Shown here in pieces: positions 28,286-37,070 of a stretch of 56,399 nucleotides of DNA. The translations under genes were made by a program, and so were the position numbers. The notes beneath the pieces are model-generated. The model was not told where the DNA came from. It was given only the letters and a program-made list of their open reading frames with translations, and did no database searches. Source of the DNA: an uncultured Eggerthellaceae bacterium (GTDB lineage: Bacteria > Actinomycetota > Coriobacteriia > Coriobacteriales > Eggerthellaceae). Within the stretch, counting starts at the first letter, position 1. The number at the start of each line of letters is the position of its first letter. Location of the stretch: assembly GCA_910588095.1 (NCBI GenBank), contig CAJUQH010000014.1, forward strand, positions 1-56,399, in the 5' to 3' direction.

Positions 28286-29122
28286 ATGTCGGACGCAATC
28301 GAGGCTTTCGAGCTGAATCCCAAAGACTTCAAGCTGAACGACTACGACAACATCAGCATCGACATGCCGGAGAAGCCGGCCATGAGCGAAGAGGACATCG
28401 ATGCGCAGCTGTTCGAGTACGTGCTCAGCAGCGGCAAGGAGATCCAGAGCATCGCTGACCTGGACGACGAATGGGTGAAGAAGCACTTCGACGGCCTTGA
28501 GACGGTGGCCGATGTGCGCAACGCCATCAAGGATCAGTACGATCGCGAGCTCGAGTTCCAATACAGCGATATAAAGTTCCGCAATTGCTGCGACGCGCTG
28601 CTCGCGCGACTCGAGGGCGAGGTGCCTGAGGAGGCCCTGAACCAGAACATCGAGGCCATGCGCGCCGGCAACCAGCAGCGCCTGGACTCCATGCACATAA
28701 GCTTGGAGCAGTTCCTGCGCGAAGAGCACATGACGCCCGACCAGTACGAAGAGAAGCTGCATGACGAGGCGCTTTACCAGATGCGCCTGAACGTGGCGCT
28801 GGACCTCATGGCCGACGTGCTGGGCATGCAGGTGGGCAACCACGAGCTGACCGAGTACCTTTCGGCCCCCAACCCTGAGGCGTTCCTGGCCGAGATACGC
28901 GAGAAGGGCCAGGTGGAGAATGCTCGCCGTGCGGCCGTGCGCGTGAAGGCCATGCGGCGCATCGTGGACACGGCCATCGTCAACGGCGCCATAGAGAAGA
29001 AGGAGCCGGAGCCCAAGGCTGCCCCTATCGTCGATGACGCCGACATGCCTGACCTGGACAACCTGCCCCAGGCTCAGATACGCGATGACACGCCGGAGTA
29101 TTCCTGGACCAAGGAGCTCTAA
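28286..29122 (+). CDS. Trigger-factor C-domain-like chaperone protein
   Basis: 278 residues; AGAGGGGGA fixes ATG 28286. The segment IADLDDEWVKKHFDGLETVADVRNAIKDQ matches the linker into the C-terminal (SurA-like helical) domain of trigger factor, and the following about 150 residues are helical. The N-terminal ribosome-binding domain and the full PPIase domain are absent; only a short stretch (YDNISIDMPEKPAMSEEDID) resembles the PPIase edge. The tail is acidic (DDADMPDLDNLP). Presumed cytosolic holdase. It is followed after 78 bp by a longer trigger-factor homologue, then HtpG. Probably controlled by the divergent LuxR gene. Confidence 0.75.
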   Translation: MSDAIEAFELNPKDFKLNDYDNISIDMPEKPAMSEEDIDAQLFEYVLSSGKEIQSIADLDDEWVKKHFDGLETVADVRNAIKDQYDRELEFQYSDIKFRNCCDALLARLEGEVPEEALNQNIEAMRAGNQQRLDSMHISLEQFLREEHMTPDQYEEKLHDEALYQMRLNVALDLMADVLGMQVGNHELTEYLSAPNPEAFLAEIREKGQVENARRAAVRVKAMRRIVDTAIVNGAIEKKEPEPKAAPIVDDADMPDLDNLPQAQIRDDTPEYSWTKEL

Positions 29123-29200
29123 AGGCCATTGGCCGCTGAAGGGCCCGTGACGGGCACTCGAAGGGATCAGGCGCGAAAGCGCGCAGAATAGGGGGACACC

Positions 29201-30523
29201 ATGAAGGTTGAGAAGGTGCGGGAGAAGGACGGCAAGCTCGAGCTGCTGGTGGAGCTTTCCGTAGCCGAGGCTGACCAGGAGATACAGAGGGCTGCGCTCC
29301 ACGAGCTGTCGAAGCGCGGCATCGAATACGACGCGGAGGCCACCGTGGCCCCCATGGACTTCCTAGCTGAGCAGCTGGGGCAGGCCGAGGTGCCCTTCGT
29401 CATCGACGAGGCCATCATGCGCCGTCGCGCCCCGTTCGCGTGCACGGCCGCTCAGGTGGACATCATCGGCGCGCCGGTGTACCGCTGCTCCGAGCACGCG
29501 GTGAGCGGCAAGCCCTTCCAGTATCAGCTCGTGTGCGTGCCCGTGCCCGAGTATGAGCTGGATGACTATGGCCCGGTTTCCATCACGGTGCCCCTCTATG
29601 ATGTGAAGGAAGAGGAGATAGACGCCGAGATAGCCCGCATGGTGCAGGCGGCGCCGCTTTCCGTTACCGTTACGAGCCATGACCAGGTGGTGAAGGGCGA
29701 CAAGGTGGAGCTGGCTTTGAGCACCACCATGAACGGCGCGCCGGTGCGCACGCTGTGCAGCGAAGGCCGCGAGTACGCTACCGGCACCTTCGCCATGCCC
29801 GACGAGTTCGACGAGGCCATCATCGGCATGAAGGTGGGCGATACCAAGACGTTCACGTTCATGGGGCCCGACATCGTGCCCGATGCCGATGGCAACGTGA
29901 AGATGGACGAGTACAAGACCACCGTGACGGTCAAGCGCATCATCGAGGCGCAGGTGGGCGAGCCCGACGACGAATGGGCCAAGACGGTGAAGCCCGGCAT
30001 AGAGACCTTGGCGCAGCTGCGCGGGGAAGTGGCCGAGAAGCTGCGCGCGCAGCACGAGGACGACTTCCAGCGCACGGCGCAGATGCTCGTGGGCAACGAG
30101 CTGGCCAAGCGCTTGGTGGGCGAGATCCCTGACATCATCTACGGCGTGGCCGTGAAAGAGGCGCGCGAGGGGCTCGATGCCCAGCTGCGCAATGCCAACC
30201 AGACTTTGGACGCGTTCTTGGCCCAAGAGGGCATGACCCAAGAGCAGCTCTCCAATGCGCTCATGATGCAGGTGCGCACGCAGCTGACGCGCCAGTTCGC
30301 CATGAACGCCTATGCGAAGCACTTGGGGCTCGTGGTGGAGGATGACGACCTGGACGCGTTCTTCGAGTCCATCGCTCCGAACAATGCCAACCTGGCCCAT
30401 GCCGACTTCAACCGCGACGGGCGCATCTACGCGGCCCGCTGCGCGGCTCTGCGGCTCAAGGCGGCCAAGCGTGCGGTGGAGGATGCCGACGTGACGCCGG
30501 TCGGCGCTTCTGCCGAGCAGTAG
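29201..30523 (+). CDS. Trigger factor-like chaperone/peptidyl-prolyl isomerase
   Basis: 440 residues, the usual trigger-factor length. The N-terminal domain starts MKVEKVREKDGKLELLVELS. The FKBP-like domain covers about 150-245 (VVKGDKVELAL, FDEAIIGMKVGDTKTF), and the C-domain follows (PDDEWAKTVKPGIETLAQLRGEVAEKL). The ribosome-docking signature GFRxGxxP, expected around residues 38-50, is replaced by RGIEYDAEATVAP. So it may not dock on L23 and could be a specialised, ribosome-independent chaperone. It lies in a run with the 278-residue partner and HtpG. Whether a canonical tig exists elsewhere is not visible here. Confidence 0.85.
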   Translation: MKVEKVREKDGKLELLVELSVAEADQEIQRAALHELSKRGIEYDAEATVAPMDFLAEQLGQAEVPFVIDEAIMRRRAPFACTAAQVDIIGAPVYRCSEHAVSGKPFQYQLVCVPVPEYELDDYGPVSITVPLYDVKEEEIDAEIARMVQAAPLSVTVTSHDQVVKGDKVELALSTTMNGAPVRTLCSEGREYATGTFAMPDEFDEAIIGMKVGDTKTFTFMGPDIVPDADGNVKMDEYKTTVTVKRIIEAQVGEPDDEWAKTVKPGIETLAQLRGEVAEKLRAQHEDDFQRTAQMLVGNELAKRLVGEIPDIIYGVAVKEAREGLDAQLRNANQTLDAFLAQEGMTQEQLSNALMMQVRTQLTRQFAMNAYAKHLGLVVEDDDLDAFFESIAPNNANLAHADFNRDGRIYAARCAALRLKAAKRAVEDADVTPVGASAEQ

Positions 30524-30590
30524 GAGCGCCCTTTCCGCGGCAGCCCCGTGCCGCCGTGCGACCTTCCCGAGCCGTCGAAGGAGATATGAC

Positions 30591-32504
30591 GTGCAGCAGT
30601 TCAAGACCGAGAGCAAGAAAGTGCTCGACCTGGTCATCAACTCCATCTACTCGACCAAAGAGGTGTTCCTTCGCGAGCTGATTTCCAACGCGTCGGACGC
30701 GCTCGACAAGGCGGTGCTGGCCCGTGCCGAAGCGGGCGATGCCGCGCCGGACGACGAGCTGGCCATCGAGCTGGCCTTCGATACGGCTGCTAATACCATA
30801 ACCGTGAGCGACAACGGCATAGGCATGACGGCTGACGAGCTGGAGCGCAACCTGGGCACCATAGCCCATTCCGCGAGCCTCGAACTCAAGCAGGCTCAGG
30901 CCGCTGCCGAAGGGGCCGACGGGGAGGATGTGGACATAATCGGCCAGTTCGGCGTGGGCTTCTACGCCAGCTTCATGGTGGCCGACGAGGTGACCGTGAT
31001 CTCGCGCGCCTTCGGCAGTGACGAGGCCTTCGCCTGGAAGAGCGACGGCGTTGAGGGCTTCACCATCGAGCCTGCCGAGCGCGATGCCCCCGGCACCGAC
31101 GTCATCCTGCACCTGCGGCCCAACGACGCTTCCAACGACTACACCAAGTTCCTGTCGTACCCGGCCCTCGAAGAGCTGGTGAAGCGCTACAGCAACTACA
31201 TCCGCTATCCCATCTGCCTCGAGACGAGCGGTCGGCGCGAAGTGGAGCCGCCCGAGGGCGCGCGCAAGTGGGAGCCGCAGTTCGAGGAGTACACCGAGCG
31301 GCGCGTGCTCAATTCCATGGTGCCCATCTGGGCCAAGCCGCGCGCCGAGGTGACCCAGGCGGAATACGACGCCTTCTACAAGAAGGAGTTCGGCGACCCG
31401 AACCCGCCGCTGCGCACCATAACCATGCACGCGCGCGGCAGCCACAACTGCGACGTGCTGCTGTTCATACCGTCGGAGCCTTCCGGCGACTTCTACAGCC
31501 GCGACTACAAGAAGGGCCTTGAGCTCTACAGCGCCGGCGTGCTCATCGAAGAGCAGTGCTCCGACCTCATACCGGAGTACTTCGGCTTCGTGCGCGGCAT
31601 CGTGGACAGCTCTGATCTGACCCTGAACCTCTCGCGCGAAGGCGCCCAGGATGACCCGTTCCTGGCCGACGTGGCCAAGCAGATAGACAAGCGCCTGAAG
31701 CACGAGCTCGACGTGATGCGCGACGAGGAACGCGACACCTACGTGGAGTTCTTCGCAAACTTCGGCCGCACGTTCAAGTTCGCCATCTACGCTACCCTAG
31801 GCGCGCTCAACGAGGCGCTGGAGGACTACCTCATGTTCTTCACCGCGATCAAGGACGAGCCGGTCACTCTGCGCGAGTACCGCACCGCCATGGCGGCCGA
31901 CCAGCCGTGCCTGCTGTTCGCCTCGGGCGACGAGGCGCGCAAGCTGGAATCCACGCCGTCGGTGCGCGCGGTCATCGACCGCGGCTGGGACGTGCTGCTG
32001 TGCTCCGAGGGCATCGACGAGTTCTCGCTCATGACGCTGCGGGAATACGACGGGCTGCCCATCAAGAACGTGGCTGCTGACGACCTGGTGCTCGACAGCG
32101 TGGGCGACCTGGAGCGCAAGGCCCAGGCCGATGCCGACAACGCTGCGCTGTTCGCGCGCATGCGCGAGGTGCTGCCGCCCGACGTGGAGGAAGTGCGCTC
32201 GACGCTGCGCCTCTCCAAGGAACCCGCCTGCATCGTGGCCCTGGGCCCGGTGAGCCTGGGCATGGAGCGCTACTTCGCCTCGGTGCCCGAGGAATCGTCG
32301 GCGCGCCCGCGCATTCGCCATGGGCTGGAGGTCAACCTCGATCACCCGGTGGTCAAGGCGCTGCAGGAGGCGTTCGCCGCCGGCGACAGCGAGAAGGTGG
32401 ACCGCTACGCCACCGTGCTCTACGGCCAGTCGATGCTGGCCGAAGGGCTCGAAGTGCCCGACTTCGGCGCGTACTCCCAAGCGGTCTACGCGCTCATAGG
32501 CTAA
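30591..32504 (+). CDS. htpG: Chaperone HtpG (Hsp90)
   Basis: 637 residues, starting at GTG 30591 after GAAGGAGATAT. The N-terminal GHKL ATPase is complete: LRELISNASDALDK, VSDNGIGMT, IGQFGVGFYA. The middle domain contains FFANFGRTFKFAIY, and the C-terminal dimerisation domain is present. It is an ATP-dependent cytosolic chaperone of late folding. It lies 67 bp after the trigger-factor homologue, suggesting a folding operon under the upstream twin operator. Confidence 0.97.
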   Translation: MQQFKTESKKVLDLVINSIYSTKEVFLRELISNASDALDKAVLARAEAGDAAPDDELAIELAFDTAANTITVSDNGIGMTADELERNLGTIAHSASLELKQAQAAAEGADGEDVDIIGQFGVGFYASFMVADEVTVISRAFGSDEAFAWKSDGVEGFTIEPAERDAPGTDVILHLRPNDASNDYTKFLSYPALEELVKRYSNYIRYPICLETSGRREVEPPEGARKWEPQFEEYTERRVLNSMVPIWAKPRAEVTQAEYDAFYKKEFGDPNPPLRTITMHARGSHNCDVLLFIPSEPSGDFYSRDYKKGLELYSAGVLIEEQCSDLIPEYFGFVRGIVDSSDLTLNLSREGAQDDPFLADVAKQIDKRLKHELDVMRDEERDTYVEFFANFGRTFKFAIYATLGALNEALEDYLMFFTAIKDEPVTLREYRTAMAADQPCLLFASGDEARKLESTPSVRAVIDRGWDVLLCSEGIDEFSLMTLREYDGLPIKNVAADDLVLDSVGDLERKAQADADNAALFARMREVLPPDVEEVRSTLRLSKEPACIVALGPVSLGMERYFASVPEESSARPRIRHGLEVNLDHPVVKALQEAFAAGDSEKVDRYATVLYGQSMLAEGLEVPDFGAYSQAVYALIG

Positions 32505-32558
32505 GCCGCCGCGCTGCGCCTGCCCGTTACGAACCGTCCCGTCATACCAAGGAGCCTT

Positions 32559-33434
32559 ATGCAGTACAGCGACATCAACGGAACCAGCGTATCCCGCTTC
32601 GGCTTGGGCACGAAGCGCTTCCCCACCGAGGACTCGTCGCGCGTCATCCACATGGACACCCAGGCGGCCCATGGCATCGTCGAGGCGTGCCTGGCCCATG
32701 GCGTGAACTTCTTCGACACGTCGTATTCCAACCACAAGGGCGAGGCCGAGACGTTCCTGGGGCAAGAGCTGGCCACGGTGGCGCAGCCCACCTACGTGGC
32801 CACGAGCTTCTTCGAGATGGTGGACCCGCGCTTCGACTACGTGTTCCAGAAGCAGCGCAAGAAGCTGGAGCGCGACTGCATCGACTTCTACTCGGTGGAG
32901 GGCGTCACCGACCTCAACCAAGAGGTGAACGTGACGTCGGGCGCCATCGACTACCTGTTCGAGTGCAAGGAGCAGGGCCAGATTGGCCAGCTGGGCTTTT
33001 CTGCCGAGCTCACGGCCGAGAACCTGGCGTCGTTCGCGAAGCGCTACCCGTGGGATTTCGTGCGCCTGCGCATGAACTACTTCGACTGGTTCGAGAAGGA
33101 AGGCCGCGCCCAGTACGAGGCCGCGTGCGAGGCGGGGCTGCCCATCATCGCGCATGGCGCGCTGCGCACGGGCCCGGCCACGCGGCTCAAGGACGAGGCG
33201 CTGGCGGTGCTGAAGGAAGCCGACCCGACGCGCAGCAGCATCGACTGGGCGCTGCGCTTCGTGAAGTCGCTGCCGGGGGTGCGCACGGTGTCGTGCAACG
33301 TGTACTCGGTGGAGCAGGTTGAGCAGGGCATGGCCGTGTTCGAGGACGACGTGCTGCTCGACGGCGAGCAGATGGCCGTGCTCGAGCGGGCGGCGCAGGC
33401 CCAGCGCACGCGGAAGGGCCCGGCCCAGCCTTAG
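32559..33434 (+). CDS. Aldo/keto reductase-family protein with degenerate catalytic tetrad
   Basis: 291 residues of the AKR barrel: GLGTKRFP, HGVNFFDTSYSN, ERDCIDFYSVEGV, IGQLGFSAE and YPWDFVRLRMNYFDW. The catalytic Asp is present (FFDTS). The Tyr five residues later is Asn, the Lys in the usual T-K strand is Ser (YVATSFF), and the active-site His (D-x-Y-x-x-H) is Glu. It most resembles the AKR subgroup that often carries a C-terminal ferredoxin motif, but that motif is absent. It may bind a cofactor or ligand without classical reductase activity. It lies 54 bp after htpG, between chaperones and a modifying-enzyme fusion. Confidence 0.82.
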   Translation: MQYSDINGTSVSRFGLGTKRFPTEDSSRVIHMDTQAAHGIVEACLAHGVNFFDTSYSNHKGEAETFLGQELATVAQPTYVATSFFEMVDPRFDYVFQKQRKKLERDCIDFYSVEGVTDLNQEVNVTSGAIDYLFECKEQGQIGQLGFSAELTAENLASFAKRYPWDFVRLRMNYFDWFEKEGRAQYEAACEAGLPIIAHGALRTGPATRLKDEALAVLKEADPTRSSIDWALRFVKSLPGVRTVSCNVYSVEQVEQGMAVFEDDVLLDGEQMAVLERAAQAQRTRKGPAQP

Positions 33435-33458
33435 CAGGCAGGGTAGCCGTCTGTTGCC

Positions 33459-34817
33459 ATGGCGTGGAACCGCGAACAGATCGACCAGGTGGCGCTCAGC
33501 AGCGCCGGGGCCGACTACGCGGCATTCGAGCGCATCGGGCTTTCCGAGATGGAAGGCGCGCGCGTGCTGGACGTGGGCTGCTTCGACGGGTTCAACACCC
33601 TGCTGAAGTTCGCACCGTACCAAGGGGTGCGTCAGGTGGTGGGCATCGACCCCTCGGGCGAGGCCATCGCGTTGGCCTGCGCCGCCACCAGCGACGAGCG
33701 CTTCCTATGGCGGCAGTGCAGCTTCGAGGACTTCGATCCGGATGACGACCTGTTCGACATGGTATACCTGGCGCATACGTTCCAGCATTTGCCCGACAAG
33801 GCCGCTGCCGCTGCCAAGGCATTCGCCTGCCTGAAGCCCGGCGGGTTCGTGGTCATAAAGACCGTCGATGACTCGCTGAAGGCATCGTGGCCCGATCCCG
33901 ACGGCATCATGCGGCAGGTGATGGCCTTCTACGAGGACCGCGTGCGCGCGACCAAGCCGCACACGCGGCACACCGACCGCAACAACGGCGCGAAGTGCTA
34001 TGGGCTGCTGTGCGATGCGGGCTTCGAGGGCGTGAGCATCGATGTGCGCCACGCCACCACCGCGGGGCTCGGACGCGACGAGCGCCTGGCCTTCTTCGAG
34101 CGCATGACGTACTTCCGCAAGCCATCGCCCGAAGATGCCGAGGCGGTGCAGCGCATGGGCGAGCTGCTGGCGCAATGGCGCGAGCTGTTCTTGCAGGATG
34201 GCTACTTCTTCGACAGCCCCACCTTCATGGTGGTGGGCCGCAAGCCGGGCGCCGCGGGCACGTCGGGCGACGCGAGCTGTGCCTTGCGCGACGAGGCGCT
34301 GGTCGAACGCGACGGCTTCACGTTGGCCCCCATGACCGAGGCTGATCTGGGCCAGGTGATGCGCATAGAGGTGCGGTCGTTCCCCGACCCGTGGGCGCCC
34401 GTGGCCTACGCCATGGAGCTGCGCCATAACCACGATGCCTCCTACTGGGTGGCCCGCGACGCCAGCGGCGCGGTGCGCGGCTACGTGGGCTGGTGGGAGG
34501 CGCCCGATGCGGCCACCATCGCCCAGGTGGCGGTCGACCCGGCCCTGCGCCGGCAGGGCGTGGGCAAGCTGCTCGTCGAGCACGCCTGCTCTCGGGCGGC
34601 AGCCCATGGCAAGCCGGCCATGCGCCTGTGCGTGCGCGCGGCCAACGCAACGGCGCGCGCCTTCTACGTCACCCTGGGGTTCGCGGAAGCGGGCATGGCC
34701 CAAGGCTACTACACCAACCCCGCCGATGACGGCGTACTCATGACCAAGCCCTTGTCGGCATCGGCAGCGCCGGCTGACGGGGAACCGGGGCCGAGCAGCC
34801 CTGCGAAAGGAGCGTGA
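33459..34817 (+). CDS. Fusion of SAM-dependent methyltransferase and GNAT acetyltransferase
   Basis: 452 residues. The N-terminal about 265 residues are a class I methyltransferase: VLDVGCFDGFNTL (motif I), VVGIDPSG, FDMVYLAHTFQHLPD and LKPGGFVVIKTVD, similar to CmoB/UbiG-type enzymes. The C-terminal about 165 residues are a GNAT domain resembling RimI: VRSFPDPWAPVAY, IAQVAVDPALRRQGVGKLL (acetyl-CoA P-loop) and NATARAFYVTLGF. The two halves are joined by a Gly/Ala-rich linker in one frame. Substrates are unknown; tRNA or protein termini are reasonable guesses. The stop falls 5 bp before the next gene. Confidence 0.85.
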   Translation: MAWNREQIDQVALSSAGADYAAFERIGLSEMEGARVLDVGCFDGFNTLLKFAPYQGVRQVVGIDPSGEAIALACAATSDERFLWRQCSFEDFDPDDDLFDMVYLAHTFQHLPDKAAAAAKAFACLKPGGFVVIKTVDDSLKASWPDPDGIMRQVMAFYEDRVRATKPHTRHTDRNNGAKCYGLLCDAGFEGVSIDVRHATTAGLGRDERLAFFERMTYFRKPSPEDAEAVQRMGELLAQWRELFLQDGYFFDSPTFMVVGRKPGAAGTSGDASCALRDEALVERDGFTLAPMTEADLGQVMRIEVRSFPDPWAPVAYAMELRHNHDASYWVARDASGAVRGYVGWWEAPDAATIAQVAVDPALRRQGVGKLLVEHACSRAAAHGKPAMRLCVRAANATARAFYVTLGFAEAGMAQGYYTNPADDGVLMTKPLSASAAPADGEPGPSSPAKGA

Positions 34818-34822
34818 CCATC

Positions 34823-35638
34823 ATGGCCGCCACATCCAACGGCGTCGACGAGCGCACCACCGCTGATCCACAGGCCGAGCCTGCCGAGGCGGCCCAGCCG
34901 GACAAGGCCATGCAGGCTGCCGACGCGCCCGAAGCCGCCCCAGCGGCCGACGACGGCGGCAGCACCGACGGCGAAGCGGACAGCTTCTACGAGTACCTGG
35001 CTACGGAGTATCGGCGCTTCCGCTTGCTCACCTGGGTGTTCGGCATCTGCGGGTTCTCGCTCATACTCGTGGCGGTGAGCCTCAACCAAACAGGCGTCAT
35101 GTCGTTGGGCATCTACAACATCGTCATGTCGGTGGCCTACTTCGCCATCTTGCTCATGGCCATCACCATATTCACGCGCACGCGCCCGTTCAAGCGCCGC
35201 ATGAAGGAGTACAGCGGCGAGCCCATCTCCAATATCCGCGACGACAGCGCCCCCGATGGCGTGAAGATGGAAGACCCCAAGTTCCGCGACATGGACGACG
35301 TGTACAAGATCCTCGAGCGCGACATACGCACCGAGGTCATCCCCGAGATGCCCGAATATCGCAAGCTGCGCCGCCTGTGGCTTGGCCTCATGGGCGCGGC
35401 GGCGCTGATAGGGCTGGCTTCGTTGGTCATGTACTACCTGCGCCCCGAATGGGGGCTCATCTCGTCGTTCATCCTGCTTACAGCATTCATCCTGGTCATC
35501 GTCGCGTTCTACGTCGACCGCACCCGCATGAAGCCCCTGCGCAACGCATGGGCCAAGCAGTACGGCATGACCGAGATGCAGATGCGTGACAACCTGCGGG
35601 CCATCCGCGAGGGCAAGTACGAGAAGAAGGAGGCCTAG
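34823..35638 (+). CDS. Integral membrane protein, first of a tandem pair
   Basis: 271 residues. ATG 34823 is preferred to GTG 34814 because GAAAGGAG (34805-34812) is too close to the latter. An acidic, Ala-rich soluble N-terminus (about 60 residues) is followed by four hydrophobic segments in two pairs and a charged loop of about 75 residues between them. A C-terminal motif R-x-x-M-K-P-L-R-x-A-W is shared with the next gene. The function is unknown; the relationship suggests a hetero-oligomer. Confidence 0.75.
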   Translation: MAATSNGVDERTTADPQAEPAEAAQPDKAMQAADAPEAAPAADDGGSTDGEADSFYEYLATEYRRFRLLTWVFGICGFSLILVAVSLNQTGVMSLGIYNIVMSVAYFAILLMAITIFTRTRPFKRRMKEYSGEPISNIRDDSAPDGVKMEDPKFRDMDDVYKILERDIRTEVIPEMPEYRKLRRLWLGLMGAAALIGLASLVMYYLRPEWGLISSFILLTAFILVIVAFYVDRTRMKPLRNAWAKQYGMTEMQMRDNLRAIREGKYEKKEA

Positions 35639-35644
35639 GCGAGC

Positions 35645-36427
35645 ATGGGCAAGAAGAAAAAGAACAGCTCGAAGGCAAGCGTCGGCACCGGCGCGCAGGA
35701 TATGCAAACCGAGGGCCTCGACGATGTCCTGCGCGAGAACGACGAGAGCGATGCGAAGAAGACGCGCCGTGCGGTGGACGAGGCGCTTGCCAGCGCCCGC
35801 GCTGGCAAGGACATAGACCCGCGCCTGCTGCAGCTGTTCAAGGACTTCAAGCTGTACCGCGTGCTGGTGGTGGCCATCGTGGCCATCGGCTTCGCCATAT
35901 TGCTGGTGGCCATGTACCTGTACAGCCGTGGCTTTATAGGCGAGGAGACCCAGAACAACATTCTGCTGTTCGCCAACATAGTCATCGTGGTGGGCATGGT
36001 GGTGGCCTTCGGGCGCGCCCGGCCTATCCGCGAGGACATCAACGCCTGGCACAAGGTCAACGCGCTGGCGCTCAAGGAATCGAACGGCAAGCATGGCGCC
36101 ACCGAGGCCGACATCGACAAGATATTCCTCAGCCGCGCCCGCAACAAGCGCATCCCCCCTACGCCGGAGTTCAAGGCCATCCGTCGCGTGTGGCTGGCGC
36201 TCATCGTGGTGGCGGCGCTCATAACGCTGGCGGCGTTCATCATGGCCCAGCGCAACATGGGCGACGTGACCGTGCCCGTGGTCATGATCATATTCTCGTT
36301 CGTGCTCGTGCTGGCGGCCACCGTCATCGAGCGCGTGAAGATGAAGCCCCTGCGCCAGGCGTGGGAGCGTGAGCTCAACGAGAAGGTGAAGCAGGCTTCG
36401 AAGAGGTCGAAGAAGGCGAAGCGCTAA
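35645..36427 (+). CDS. Integral membrane protein, second of a tandem pair
   Basis: 260 residues starting at ATG 35645, 7 bp after the previous stop. It has a lysine-rich N-terminus (MGKKKKN), four hydrophobic segments in two pairs and a basic C-terminus (KRSKKAKR). It shares with the preceding protein the order loop, E-(Y/F)-(R/K)-x-(I/L)-R-R-x-W-L, helices, (V/T)-x-(M)-K-P-L-R-x-A-W, so the two arose by duplication. No known family recognised. Followed by a 235-bp gap with no gene but a TATACT box near 36572. Confidence 0.75.
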   Translation: MGKKKKNSSKASVGTGAQDMQTEGLDDVLRENDESDAKKTRRAVDEALASARAGKDIDPRLLQLFKDFKLYRVLVVAIVAIGFAILLVAMYLYSRGFIGEETQNNILLFANIVIVVGMVVAFGRARPIREDINAWHKVNALALKESNGKHGATEADIDKIFLSRARNKRIPPTPEFKAIRRVWLALIVVAALITLAAFIMAQRNMGDVTVPVVMIIFSFVLVLAATVIERVKMKPLRQAWERELNEKVKQASKRSKKAKR

Positions 36428-36662
36428 GGAGCGCGGGCCCAGGTCGCGGCACGTTGCGGCCTTCTGCTCGCGGGCGCGGCCCTGCCCTTGCGGCGATGAC
36501 CGGCCCTTGAACGGAGGGTAACGCGACCCCAACGCCTGGCGGCTCCTTGGCAGGGCGATGCGGCAGCGGCCTATACTCGCCTTAGCTGTAAGCAGGCCTT
36601 CGGTTCCTCGTCGAGGACGACCGCTCGCCCTGGCTGCGCTAGGGCAGCGCCTCGGGAGAAGA

Positions 36663-36893
36663 ATGGAAAGGATGCTTGAGATGTTTCCGAATGACGAAGG
36701 CCAAGCAGTCGATGCCGCCCGCGAGCACATCGAGGAAGCTTCCATCGCCGATGGCCTGGCCAAGGAGAAGGCCCCGGCCCCCGGTAACGGGCTGCGCGAG
36801 GAAGCAGGCACCGGTGCCGAAGCCGACATCGTAGGCGCCGCGATGGAGCACGTCGAGTCCGCCGCCGTGGCTGACGGGCTCGTTTCCCGCTAA
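36663..36893 (+). CDS. Small acidic duplicated protein of unknown function
   Basis: 76 residues from ATG 36663, with GGGAGAAG before it; the frame is open further upstream but without a start signal. Two similar halves are visible: VDAAREHIEEASIADGLA and VGAAMEHVESAAVADGLV, joined by an Ala/Pro/Gly linker. No Cys, no membrane segment. Helical, perhaps a small dimeric or adaptor protein. Flanked downstream by GC-rich hairpins. Confidence 0.55.
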   Translation: MERMLEMFPNDEGQAVDAAREHIEEASIADGLAKEKAPAPGNGLREEAGTGAEADIVGAAMEHVESAAVADGLVSR

Positions 36894-36958
36894 CGGCCAC
36901 CGCAACGGCGGCTTTCCCTCGGGCGTTGCCCGGAAGGCCGCCCCTAACCCCGCAAGCA

Positions 36959-36997
36959 AGCAGCCGAGGCGCTGCGTAGGAGAAGGCCTCGGCTGCT
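36959..36997 (+). terminator. Long GC-rich hairpin
   Basis: AGCAGCCGAGGC (36959-36970) pairs perfectly with GCCTCGGCTGCT (36986-36997) across a 15-nt loop. A second small hairpin (GCCCC-GCAA-GGGGC) follows at about 37003. No T run. It separates the 76-residue gene from the Cys-rich gene. Confidence 0.6.
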
Positions 36998-37070
36998 GCT
37001 TCGCCCCGCAAGGGGCGCCTTGCAAGCCATCTGATTCCCCGTAGCGAACGCTGAGAGAGAGGAAGCGAAC

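Noticed and set aside
28286..30523. The two trigger-factor-like genes as a frameshifted single trigger factor
   Set aside because: Each has its own ribosome site and stop, and both contain a C-domain, so they are paralogues rather than halves.
34709..36829. A 706-codon open frame opposite the tandem membrane proteins
   Set aside because: It spans several well-supported plus-strand genes with ribosome sites and has no domain.
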